Source: Arbacia lixula (lineage: Eukaryota > Echinodermata > Echinoidea > Arbacioida > Arbaciidae). From it: DNA of 64,000 bases. Position 1 is the stretch's first letter; each line of letters opens with the position of its first letter. This document shows positions 46,491 through 55,743 of the stretch, piece after piece. Made by a program: the position numbers and the translations under genes. The notes beneath the pieces are model-generated. The model had not been told where the DNA came from. It ran no database searches and saw only the letters and a list, made by a program, of their open reading frames with translations. The DNA is taken from contig OZ022580.1 of assembly GCA_963669155.1 (NCBI GenBank), positions 28,687,598 through 28,751,597 on the forward strand, read 5' to 3'.

Positions 46491-47575
46491 GATTCCACAC
46501 TAGTATCCACGCAATGGATACAGCGGTGTGCTGTATGCATGTATACCAAGGCTTTATCGGATCATTATATAATAAATCAACATCGGTACGCAGATTGTAT
46601 ACACATGACACATTATTACTTGAAGGAAGACTGAATAGGGGTTTTCGTGTATTATCATTGAGCAATTATGTTTCGTTTACCATCTGGAGTGTAAAGATAG
46701 GAATGCAAAGATGGACACACCATTCGGTTGTGAATCACATGTTACCATGTGATTTTCGCTCACGTGATCCACTTGATTGACGTTTATTCATAAAAATTTC
46801 TTGCCAAGCTTTTCCAGAAGTATCTGTGTACTTAATGGCTTACGGACAGCTTACTATGATTACTCTGTGGGTTTTTTTTTTTTTTATCAATTTCTATTAC
46901 CATGATTACTTCGTTTCCGGCACAGACTTGTTTTGTGCCAGAGTACCAATTCGTTACTTTTTGAGAACGACACCCTAGAAATTGCATACGCTGTACGCTG
47001 TACATTTACGGCTGAGCGGGGGAGACTCCGTCCTGTCGGTATCTTGATACTAATTGAATTGAATGTAGGCATGTATTACGCCTCCTTTCAAGGGTATGCT
47101 CACACGGAACTAATGACCCTCCCGAGTAGAGGCTCCTTACTGATTATATGGAACGTGGCTTTATATAGTGGTTCCTTCTACTGTATCCTGATCTAGAGGG
47201 GCACGAAAGTCTTGACCCTGAGTCAACAGGTCATTGTCATTGTTATATCATTTTCTTTATGATTATCATTATTATCATTCATATCATTGCTGATATTATT
47301 GATGAATTACATCTATTTGCAGTATCATAAAGTTTGGTTTGATTCAGAACTGCCTCCGATGGAATTTAGAAAAACAGCTAAACTGTGACAAGTAAAATAC
47401 GTGTGTGACGTGGATGCTCCGTATATCTTGATGCATTATATTCGTGAGATGTAGAAATAAGTAACCATCCGTTGATTATCATGTCGGGTCCTGACTTAGG
47501 GTAACCTTATTAGGCGCATGCATGTCTATCGTATGTCTACTTGTATATCATGTCCCCATTCCATCGCAGCAAGTC
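46491..47575. other. Non-coding, nothing recognised
   Basis: A T14 run lies near 46872. No gene recognised. Confidence 0.5.
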
Positions 47576-47579
47576 TTTC

Positions 47580-47707
47580 TCTGTTGATATGTCTCTCTCT
47601 CTATCTCTCTCTCGCTCTCTCTTTATCTTGCCGTGCTGTTCATCTCTCTCTCGCTCGCTCGCTCTTTCTTGTTCTATCACTCATTCCCTCGTTCTCTTCT
47701 CTCACTC

Positions 47708-47749
<42 letters not shown>

Positions 47750-48125
47750 TTTATCTTGCCGTGCTGTTCATCTCTCTCTCGCTCGCTCTTTCTTGTTCTA
47801 TCACTCATTCCCTCGTTCTCTTCTCTCTCTCTTTCTCTCTTTCTCTCTCTCTCACTCACTCTCTTTATCTTGCCGTGCTGTTCATCTCTCTCTCTCTCTC
47901 TCTCGCTTGCTCGCTCTTTCTTGTTCTATCACTCATTCCCTCGTTCTCTTCTCTCTCTCTTTCTCTCTTTCTCTCTCTATCTCTCTCACTCTCTTTATCT
48001 TGTCGTGCTGTTCATCTCTCTCTCGCTCGCTTGCTCTTTCTTGTTCTATCACTCATCCCTAGTTCTCTTCTATCTCTCTCTCTCTCCCTCTCTCTCTTTC
48101 TCGCCTCTACCTCCCTCCCTCTCAA
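47580..48125. repeat. CT-rich higher-order minisatellite, 4 units of about 124 bp
   Basis: TTTATCTTGCCGTGCTGTTC begins units at 47622, 47750, 47864 and 47994 (CTTGTCG in the last). Each is followed by CTCGCTCGCTCTTTCTTGTT and CTATCACTCATTCCCTCG, then a CT stretch of variable length. The 243-, 184- and 173-codon Ser/Leu-rich frames come only from this repeat. Confidence 0.95.
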
Positions 48126-48129
48126 AATT

Positions 48130-48790
48130 CGTCACTTCAGTAGCTCTTCCACGTTATACCGTCTTGGAGTTAACAAAAAGCTTATGAAAACTCATACAAA
48201 ATGCATTCCCCCTTTTCTACCCTCCCCGTTCCCTTCTTCTGCGCTATAGCGAACCCGCGAGTCTAGTTGTAGGTCAAGGAGAGGACGTGTATTTTCTTCT
48301 GGCGTTGTATGCGCAATACCCGTGGGCACGTTTCATTTTACACCATTGCCTAGCCATTTTGCTAGAAAAATTCAATAAACCGGCTAATGTCAATGTCTAC
48401 GCACTGTTTTGTTGTGACATGGTAACTGTGAGTGCTGGCAATCGCTAAGGCGCAGTGATTCTGACCATTTTGGGGACACCACGCATTAGTAATGGCTATA
48501 CACTCAAATGAAAAACATCTAGTCCATATCCCTGGGGGCAAAAAACGAAAGAAAAACTAGTGGGCTTGGCATATACGCATGCACACGTGCCGTCACACAA
48601 GCTTGCAGTATACTTGCACTGCCGCTTAGACTCTTGAGTTCAGCATGGTTCATTACAATTTATGGCACAAATTACTAGGCAACGGTTTAAATTATACCCG
48701 GGGTGTGCATGATGAGGACATAAACCCCCTCCCCACCCCCCGTCCTTCTTTCCTCTGAATGCAAGGAACACCTATTTACCATGTTTACAT
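48130..48790. other. Non-coding, nothing recognised
   Basis: No supported feature. Confidence 0.5.
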
Positions 48791-48796
48791 GTTTAC

Positions 48797-48970
48797 AGTG
48801 AAACAAAGATATGCAGACCGCTCAAGGGAGACATGAAATGCGGCCTTTATCTGCAGGTGGTCTTTGTGTACAGATTACCTTGATACACGTTTCAATGAGA
48901 GTCATCGTTTAGGGAAACAAAACGTGGTATTTATAGGCAGGTGGTTTGTCTACAAAGATGCTGGATAAAG
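48797..48970. repeat. GTGAAAC...AGGTGGTC dispersed repeat
   Basis: AGTGAAACAAAGATATGCAG, ACCGCTCAAGGGAGACATGA, CTGCAGGTGGTCTTTGTGTA, then ACACGTTTCAATGAGAGTCA and AGGCAGGTGGTTTGTCTAC. It aligns in order with the copy at 46313. Confidence 0.65.
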
Positions 48971-49670
48971 CGGGGTTTACTAATATCACAATCTCACGGA
49001 TAACACGCAGGGATGAAGATATTATATATTATATAATATAATTATATCATATATTATACAGAGGCAGAAAGACAGAGGGTGTATTGAGTATGTTTCAATA
49101 TCGTAAGTAAGTCCTTGATTGTAGAGGAGCAAGAAAAGAAGTGCGATCATGACTGTGAGAAGATCATTCCTAGGCATGATAGGAGGAAGGAGAAATTTAG
49201 AAGAAAAAAACAACGACAGGGAAGGCGTACATCTTACGAAGGCGTGTTGTTATGTTCCGTATTACCCTATAGTTTAAGTCAAGGTTTTAACTCTTAAAGT
49301 ATGATGAAGATATTAATCAATTATATTTATCATACATATTTTCAAGAGGGTGAACGAGAATAGGATGACACCATAGCAGTATGACACATCAATTAATGAC
49401 ATGCTCTCGCTGCATTTGTGCCCCGGCAATACCCATAATTCATATTACCACCTTGACTGGTGCATGGGGAGAGAGTTCAAGATTTCCATCACAGATTTTC
49501 CTCAACAACCCTCTAAGGAATTTATGAATCGTCAACGCATGGCCGCTGGTTGTCCACACACGATGCCGTGTCATCTCTCCTCTCTTTGCCGTTGCACTTG
49601 GTCGCTTGTACTCACAGTGTCGTTAAAAATAGACGCCATCTCAAACCAGGTTTCTTCGCTTGGGTAGCAA
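48971..49670. other. Non-coding; short AT palindrome
   Basis: Positions 49020-49060 are an AT-only near-palindrome (ATTATATAATATAATTATA). Nothing else recognised. Confidence 0.5.
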
Positions 49671-49674
49671 CGTT

Positions 49675-50395
49675 ATACATACCGTAGCATTCCGCGGGAA
49701 AGAGGAAGATTGATGCAGGTGTGCGGTTAGAGTGGGGTATGGTTTTCTGGGAGGGGTACGGTGGTAGAGGCCGGGAAGGGGTGGTTGGCTGTGCGTGTGT
49801 GCGTTGAGCACAGTTAACCACTAGCAGCGCTTTACAAAGAGAAGTGCTAGGGAAAGTGGGGGGGGGGGGGGGGGGCAGGTGGGTGGAGGGGTGGTATTGG
49901 GGAGTAAGATAGGGGAGGGAGTATGGTTGTGCTGACGACCGACCGCTCGCAAGGATATCGACCAAAGCCTTCCGCGAGGAAGAGGGAGTGGGATGCAGGC
50001 AATATGGTAGGAGGAGAAATATCAGTTAGAGCAGGGAATGTATGTGAGGGACGGGAGGGCGATGCATTGCTGTGCTTGTGTACGCTAAGGGACACTGGCC
50101 ATTAGCACGCCAAACCGAGAACACTCATACCTCCATGGCTATATACCTATTAAGGTGTTTCCGAATACGGAAAAGATGGATGGAGGTGCGAAGGGTAGCA
50201 CTTAAAGTTAGTGATAGAGATAGATAATGGTGGAAGGGTAGGTGGGAGGATCTTTAGTGACACCTGTCGTGCGTGTGTACAGTAAGAACCGCCGACCCAG
50301 TTGTTTAATGTCAAGGGGCAAGGAGCTAGCTCCCCCGCTAACCCTACCAGCTCTTCGCTAGGGAGGAAACGTTCAGGCAGGTGTGCACCCTTACC
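49675..50395. repeat. Decayed tandem array, about 180-280-bp units, four copies
   Basis: Each unit has a purine block: ATTCCGCGGGAAAGAGGAAG (49688), CTTCCGCGAGGAAGAGGGAG (49968), TTTCCGAATACGGAAAAG (50158), CTCTTCGCTAGGGAGGAAAC (50351). A GATGCAGGTGTGCG-like block follows, and then, in the first three, GTGCGTGTGTGCG or GTGCTTGTGTACG or GTGCGTGTGTACA. Unit 1 contains a G18 run (49858-49875). A TTAA miniature element sits right after unit 4. Confidence 0.65.
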
Positions 50396-50401
50396 GAATT
50401 C

Positions 50402-50494
50402 TTAACTCCTTCTTTGCCAGACCGATTGCAGCAGTTCTAGGTATAGTGTGTGCATGACTTGTACACGAATGCCTTAATGGCGTATCAGCGTTAA
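50402..50494 (-). mobile_element. TTAA-bounded miniature element, copy 7
   Basis: Reverse orientation: TTAACTCCTTCTTTGCCAGA at the left, TAGTGTGTGCATGACTTGTA in the middle, GAATGCCTTAATGGCGTATC and AGCGTTAA at the right. It is 93 bp with both TTAA ends intact. Confidence 0.75.
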
Positions 50495-51035
50495 ACTGCG
50501 TTCGCGCGAAATAAATTCGCAACTGCTTAATATGATTAAAATCATATTGGGGCTGTACACAGGATTTCATCACAACGAAAAATTGGAGGATGGTCCCGGC
50601 ATTCCAAAGTTTACCGCTTCGTTTCGTAGATTCTATTCAGTCCCGAAGCAATAATGCAATGAGCGTGGAAACGGGGCAAACATTGCCAGTGGAAAAGCTT
50701 TAGGAGTATGATTTTCACGTACAAAGTACGACCCAGATAGTATTGCATTTAACATGTACATCCATCCGCATTTCGAAATCTAAAATGGTCTGCACTAGAA
50801 CCACGCATTTAACATGTTTTGAAATACATCCAGTTTGTTACTTTTTGTGAGCAGTGAATTTCATGAATGGAAAATATTTTAGTTGAAATTCGATTCAATC
50901 CGTTACTACATGTTTATCTGATTTAAGTATCCCCACAAACTCCATGAAAATGTACTAATGTAATTCATCGATGATCGCATTGGCAGTGACGCAGCGACTT
51001 TCATGAAGTGTTCATCATCATCCACTCTTCACAAA
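50495..51035. other. Non-coding, nothing recognised
   Basis: No supported feature. Confidence 0.5.
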
Positions 51036-51039
51036 GTTC

Positions 51040-51860
51040 AATAGGCCCGCATCCTTACATACACAACAACACATCCATGATATATGTATGTATGTAAAGA
51101 GAGAGGGGGAGGGGTGGGACTCACATGGTATACTCAAATAAGCACACACCACACGTAGTATTGTGTTTAATGACCGTCTACCTAGAAGTACAATGCTCTA
51201 CTCTGTATCCGATAGTCATTTAACATCATTAAGAACAGCGTAATGCGAAAGGTCACATCCTATGTTTGTTCTTCTCCACAAAGACTTTTGGGGGAATCCC
51301 TTGGCGATGTTTGTTGAGGATAGTGTTCGTGGTTACAAGAATCCTTAGTGAACAGAAGAATCACTTTATAAGTGCTAGTTTTCTTGACAACATGCTCACA
51401 TGACGTCAGACTTTGGTACTCTGTACTTTGCATTCGGTATTCAAAGGAAAATGGAAAGGTTACGTCAGTGTTTGTTCTTCCCCGCAAAGACTTTGGGGGA
51501 ATCCCTTCGCGATATTTGTTTGGGGGTAGTACTCATGGTTAAGAGACTCCTTACTGAACAGAGGAATCACTTTATAAGTGCCACTTATATTGCACAGTTA
51601 CATTCTCCCGCACGATATGTCCATCCAGTAAAGAACGTGGCAATCGTATTTTTCAATGCGTTATATAAACACGTAGAGAGAATGTAGTGAGAGAGGGGAC
51701 CACACGTTATACTGCCACAAACACCTACTACACGCACTGATATTGTTTTTAATTATCGTCTGCTTTGAAGTATAATGCTATAGATTTCCGAAGGTGTACA
51801 CATACCCACATCATACGTGATGTCTCTCCGGTAAATAACGTGGCAATTTGTATTTTCCCT
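51040..51860. repeat. Nested tandem duplications
   Basis: TTTGTTCTTCTCCACAAAGA at 51265 recurs as TTTGTTCTTCCCCGCAAAGA at 51471 (206-bp offset). The following GGGGGAATCCCTT and GAATCACTTTATAAGTGC blocks also recur. On a larger scale, GAGAGAGGGGG...CACACGTAGTATTGTGTTTAA near 51100-51170 recurs as GAGAGAGGGGACCACACGTT...GATATTGTTTTTAAT near 51690-51755. GTAAAGAACGTGGCAATCGT near 51630 recurs as GTAAATAACGTGGCAATTTG near 51830. Short open frames here are not supported. Confidence 0.75.
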
Positions 51861-51892
51861 TTTCCCTATCTCTCTATCTCTGTCTCTGTATA

Positions 51893-51955
51893 CGTGTGTG
51901 TGTGTGTGTGTGTGTGTGTGAGTGTTAGTGTGCGTGTGTTTGTTAGTGTGTGTGC
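51893..51955. repeat. (GT)n microsatellite
   Basis: GT array with AGTGTTAGT interruptions. Confidence 0.9.
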
Positions 51956-51976
51956 ATGAATTAAAGTATGATTTAC

Positions 51977-52052
51977 CGAAGTCTTTGCTCACCATTGGAG
52001 CATTTTTGCTCTGGTGATACACACCATTGGAGTCTGGCGGAGAAGCAGTTAA
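51977..52052 (+). mobile_element. TTAA-type miniature element, copy 8, internally deleted
   Basis: GTCTTTGCTCACCATTGGAG, CATTTTTGCTCTGGTGATAC and ACACCATTGGAGTCTGGCGG, then AGAAGCAG and TTAA. About 17 bp (the CCCATAGGGCAGTA stretch) are missing, and the left TTAA is decayed. Confidence 0.65.
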
Positions 52053-52059
52053 AGCAGTA

Positions 52060-52165
52060 TATTTAATTATCGGATTAACAAAACATCGGTTTAATGAACA
52101 ACAAAGCTTAGGAATAACGGACCTTCGGATTAATGCAGCAATTGTTCGGACAAACTGTACGAATA
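52060..52165. repeat. TTCGGATTAACGA-type repeat, copy A
   Basis: TATCGGATTAACAAAACATC, GGAATAACGGACCTTCGGAT, then TAATGCAGCAATTGTTCGGA. The same short phrase (TTCGGAATAACGAA or variants) repeats within the element. Confidence 0.6.
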
Positions 52166-52925
52166 TGGAGGATTTGACTTGTTGTTGACAGCATAACTCT
52201 GACAGGTATGTAATTGTGGTTGCAGAGTAGAACATTACTGTCATTTCGATGTGGAGTGTATCGTAAAATGGTCATAGCTCAGAGCTGAACTCCAAATATA
52301 AAGAAAAATGCCAGGTATCACCAACTCCACTCGTAATCATATTGCATGATACACAAGTTGACTCTTTGTCTCAAACCAAGGACCGCTAAACTGGCCTCCA
52401 TCCAGCGTCCAATGAACATCATCTATCATGGGATTGGACGCTGCTAGGATCCAATGGAGTGAATAGACATCTGCCGTCACAAAGTAAATGCTTGTGTACT
52501 GGGGAATACAATGGATCACGTGACGCGTTTAGTATACGTGCTGTGGAATAAACTAGGAATTAAGTGTCTTGTATAGAGGCTGGGGAAGCAGCACAAGTGG
52601 GAGGCGAGGAGAAGATACAATGGGGATTAACTAGGACGTCTTGTATCTGAGATTAAGTACCAAATTCATTATCAGGGATTGTACTGGAACCGCGGGATTA
52701 AGGTTAGTTAAAGGATGGTTCTCAAGAGAGTGGCTTTAATCAATTACATTGAACAGTTGGGGCTTCAGGGGTACGGTACACATAGAAGAAGGAGGAGATG
52801 CCTAGAGGGAGAAGGAGATTGAATGAAGGTAAATAAATCCACAAGGAACAAAGAGGATACGGGCACCGTAAAAAACACAACTTTGTTTCATTTCCAGATT
52901 AATGAGCCCCCAGGTACGGCAAATG
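52166..52925. other. Non-coding, nothing recognised
   Basis: Lies between two related repeats; no gene recognised. ATCCAGCGTCCAATGAACAT near 52397 and its near-complement GGACGCTGCTAGGATCCAAT near 52436 make a short inverted repeat. Confidence 0.4.
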
Positions 52926-52927
52926 TG

Positions 52928-53035
52928 TGTCTTTTAGATAACGAACCTTCGGAATAACGAAGTTTCGGATTGATGAAGCGAATGTTCGAATAAACAAACC
53001 CAATTTCATGTTTGGATTAACGAGCCTCTATGTAC
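52928..53035. repeat. TTCGGATTAACGA-type repeat, copy B
   Basis: GATAACGAACCTTCGGAATA, ACGAAGTTTCGGATTGATGA and GCGAATGTTCGAATAAACA, then GGATTAACGAGCCTC. Same family as copy A, about 870 bp away and in the same direction. Confidence 0.65.
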
Positions 53036-54380
53036 TACTCTCATGACTGAATAGGCGACAGGCTTCCGCGTACGTGTGTGTCTATGTGCACGGTACCTCG
53101 TCATGTTCATGGAAAGGATGACTCTTCTTTTCTCACCAAACATGAACAAATACCACGGATAAAATCCAGCAAAAACAAAAGTGATACTTTTCAAGGTTTC
53201 TAGTTAGTCTCAAGCAATTCCCGTAAATCTAGTAATCATCTCGTAAAACAACTACAAGTGTACGTTCTGCTGAGCTGGTAACTATGGCAACGATGTATCA
53301 TGATTTTGCTCTTAAAGTGCTTCATGACGTTGGTAGAATCCCTGCCAGACTGCTAGAAGGACTGTGATATAAGTACTCCGTCTAATGAGTAGTCTCGGTC
53401 AGTCGCCTCCTCTGCAGTCGGATGCATCGTATACCTGGACATCCTACTGCGTGCTGCTTTGCCAGAATTGTACATCTTACGACCAGTACTCCATGTCATC
53501 TCGGTGTTGCTGGGCGATCACGGACCGGTTGTTCAAAAACTAGAGAGCTATGCAGTCGACGTGGTCATATTCCGTATGATATCTATCTCTTCGATTGACT
53601 TGTCTGCTCGAAATTCGAGATTTTCTTTATCGCAGCCGAGTGTGCAGACTTCACCTCAGGTAAACCTTAGGTCCGAATCTCCTTAGTTCCTACCTAATCC
53701 TTGGTATGCCCAATAAACTCTTGTTGTATGGAGATTGTATTAATTACGGGTAAAAAGTCACATACGGTACTAAAAAGATAAGGATTGTAGTTCAAAAAAG
53801 GAACAACATCACATTGAATCAATCTCTCATTTCTATGTTGCTATCTGTCATAATGAAGAATCAATGCTTTAAAGTAGCAATGGATAAATATCACAAGGCA
53901 CGGCAGCAGATGTCCTTCTCAGTCACTCTCGTGTGGCGGGGCCACAAATTAGTAGTACCCGAAAGAGTATCACTCACTCTGATGTATGACATGAAGGGAC
54001 ACTCCCATTAGACGAGCAGTTGGGCATACATGGCTTATTACAGGAAAATGGGATTGCTCCTACGGAAATATACGACTGAGGCTGGTAATGATGTACATGT
54101 ACTCTGCGGTTTACGTGTGTGGAGTTTCTAATGGTAGAATTCGTTTTGGATGTGGAATGCAGACAGGTCATTTTCTGTCTGTGACTTCTCTAACATAACT
54201 TCAAATGATGTGTTTGTGTGCTTCATTGTCTTTTATGACCCATCTAGATTAGATATGATCATTTCACATTTCACTATCCGACTTGTCACAACAGTCCAAG
54301 CGCTGATTTCATATATACCATGCAGTCCATTCAGGTGTGGCTATTTTTTTTTTTCGCATTTCAAAGAATTATCATTGTTA
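53036..54380. other. Non-coding, nothing firm
   Basis: Positions 53380-53659 end in CACCTCAG followed by GTAAACC, a good donor, with an initiator-like TCAGTC at 53399. However, the segment contains several ATGs, so I do not call an alternative leader exon. Confidence 0.35.
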
Positions 54381-54952
54381 AAGGGTTACTAAATTAGACA
54401 AATAAGCTCCCACTAATCTATGTAAAATTATCCACTAAACACGAATTTCACATTCGTTTGCCGCAATAAAGTCTCATTTTGACGAAAATTTGGAAAAAAA
54501 AAACGCACGCCTCCAGTGACGTATGAGAAATCAAAATTCCATAGATTGTACGGAAGTCAACAATAGACCATTTTGGTAATGTATTCACAACTTTCCCCCT
54601 AACTGCGTAGTAACGCGTTATTGCATTCACATGTATCTTGTCATTCAGATTTAATGGATGGAATGCACTTTGAATCTATTAGTTGTTGCTACTCAGACAA
54701 ACCTCGGACAAGCTTTGGGTTTCCCATTGGTAACGAATTGTTTGAATTGCGTGAATAAATCATTTTATTTACGCCGTTGGCATTTATGGCATTTTGACTT
54801 CTCATACGTCACTGCAAGCGTGCGTGTTTTTTTTTTCTAATTTTCGTCAAAATGACACTTTATTGCGGCAAACGAATATGAAATTCGGTTTTAGTGGATA
54901 ATTTAACATAGATTTTTCTATTTTTCTTATTTTTCTAATTTAGTAACCCTTT
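54381..54952. mobile_element. 572-bp foldback element
   Basis: The outer ends are AAGGGTTACTAAATTAGA and, in complement, TCTAATTTAGTAACCCTT. Further in, ATCCACTAAA, TTCACATTCGTTTGCCGCAA, TTTTGACGAAAATT and GTGACGTATGAGAA(A/G)TCAAAAT(T/G)CCAT are all mirrored on the other side. The arms therefore pair over about 170 bp or more, around a central unpaired region (about 54560-54720). TTA flanks both ends, with one or two bases uncertain. There is no transposase, so it is non-autonomous. Confidence 0.85.
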
Positions 54953-55095
54953 AGTTATCAGTGGCACAGTGCACTTAAGACTGTATTCACATTTGTTTCA
55001 TATCCTTAGAGAAAGTTTACAAAAAACATTATTTATGTAATTACAGTTTATACTCCTTTCGTAACTGTTCCCAGCTCACGATATTCATGTTCCAA
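54953..55095. other. Non-coding spacer
   Basis: AT-rich sequence between the foldback element and the GC-rich block; nothing recognised. Confidence 0.5.
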
Positions 55096-55109
55096 ATATA
55101 AGCATGTTT

Positions 55110-55450
55110 ATCATAATGAATGCAACGAGGCTGAGCCGTGATCCCCGTGGACACGTGATTGTATTGGCAAATATTCATTAACAAGACATCTCTCCAGAGC
55201 ATATTCAACTATTGTCCAGTAGATGGGGAAAAGGTGTCTGCACTGCGGACGCGTCAATACCCTGCGCGCGACTTCTCGTAGCAAAATCGGACACAATTTC
55301 ACGGGGGACTGGGATTTCATTGACGACAAATGGAGATACCTGTCACCGTGTCTTCTCCGTGTTATATCTGCGCAGTCTAACGGGCAGTCACGTACTACAA
55401 TCATTCGATACAACTGGGAAAAACACTGGCAAGGGCTCATTACCTAGTGA
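55110..55450. promoter_or_regulatory. CpG-rich block just upstream of the coding exon
   Basis: Composition shifts from AT-rich to CpG-rich (GACGCGTCAATACCCTGCGC, GCGACTTCTCGTAGC) 250-600 bp before the DIRAS coding exon. It contains CACGTG at 55153-55158 and TATCTGCGCAGTCTAACGG. Overlapping open frames of 74-109 codons exist on both strands, one reading KRCLHCGRVNTLRATSRS, but none resembles a known family. An internal promoter or enhancer is my best reading; an unknown exon is the alternative. Confidence 0.3.
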
Positions 55451-55666
55451 ATAACAACTACTCCAGCGACGAGGTGGCATAGTCTGAGGGGCAGTGTTAG
55501 GTCAAAACAGGATGAAACTAATCGACTTTTACCTAAGCGTTCAGTGTATTCTTCTTCTAATAACCATAATTATATTTTTGCCATGACTTTATACAATGTG
55601 TACCCGGCTCAAACAGCAAGTTTATGTGATTAATCATAAGCCGTGCGGCGGTAGTCGGATGAGTAT

Positions 55667-55710
55667 TTAACGATTGTTATTTGTTTTTCTCTTTCATTCT
55701 ATGTTGGCAG
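55667..55710 (+). other. 3' splice site before the coding exon
   Basis: A branch-point-like TTAAC at 55667-55671 and a pyrimidine-rich TTTGTTTTTCTCTTTCATTC precede TTGGCAG ending at 55710. The 33 bases from 55711 to the start codon have no ATG and are read as the end of the 5' UTR. Confidence 0.7.
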
Positions 55711-55743
55711 CTTCCTCGTGATCGCAGCATCCGCCTCCGCGTG

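Larger units (their letters stand above)
3885..55710 (+). other. Inferred 51.8-kb first intron of the DIRAS gene
   Basis: It is bounded by GTAAAC at 3885 and by a pyrimidine tract ending in GGCAG at 55710. A branch-point-like TTAAC lies at 55667-55671, about 40 nt before the AG. Vertebrate DIRAS1 and DIRAS2 also keep their coding sequence in one exon behind non-coding 5' exons, which fits. The intron holds most of the repeats listed here. Additional internal non-coding exons cannot be excluded. Confidence 0.4.

Noticed and set aside
47518-48249. 243-, 184- and 173-codon Ser/Leu-rich frames
   Set aside because: They come from the CT-rich minisatellite and overlap each other in three frames.
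53380-53659. Alternative leader exon of DIRAS ending at CACCTCAG/GTAAACC
   Set aside because: The donor is good, but several ATGs lie in the segment and no promoter element is clear, unlike the ATG-free exon at 3520-3884.
55681-55743. Upstream in-frame ATG of the DIRAS frame (21 extra residues)
   Set aside because: It lies in the pyrimidine tract of a clear splice acceptor, and the downstream ATG gives the family's normal N-terminus MPEQSNDYR.
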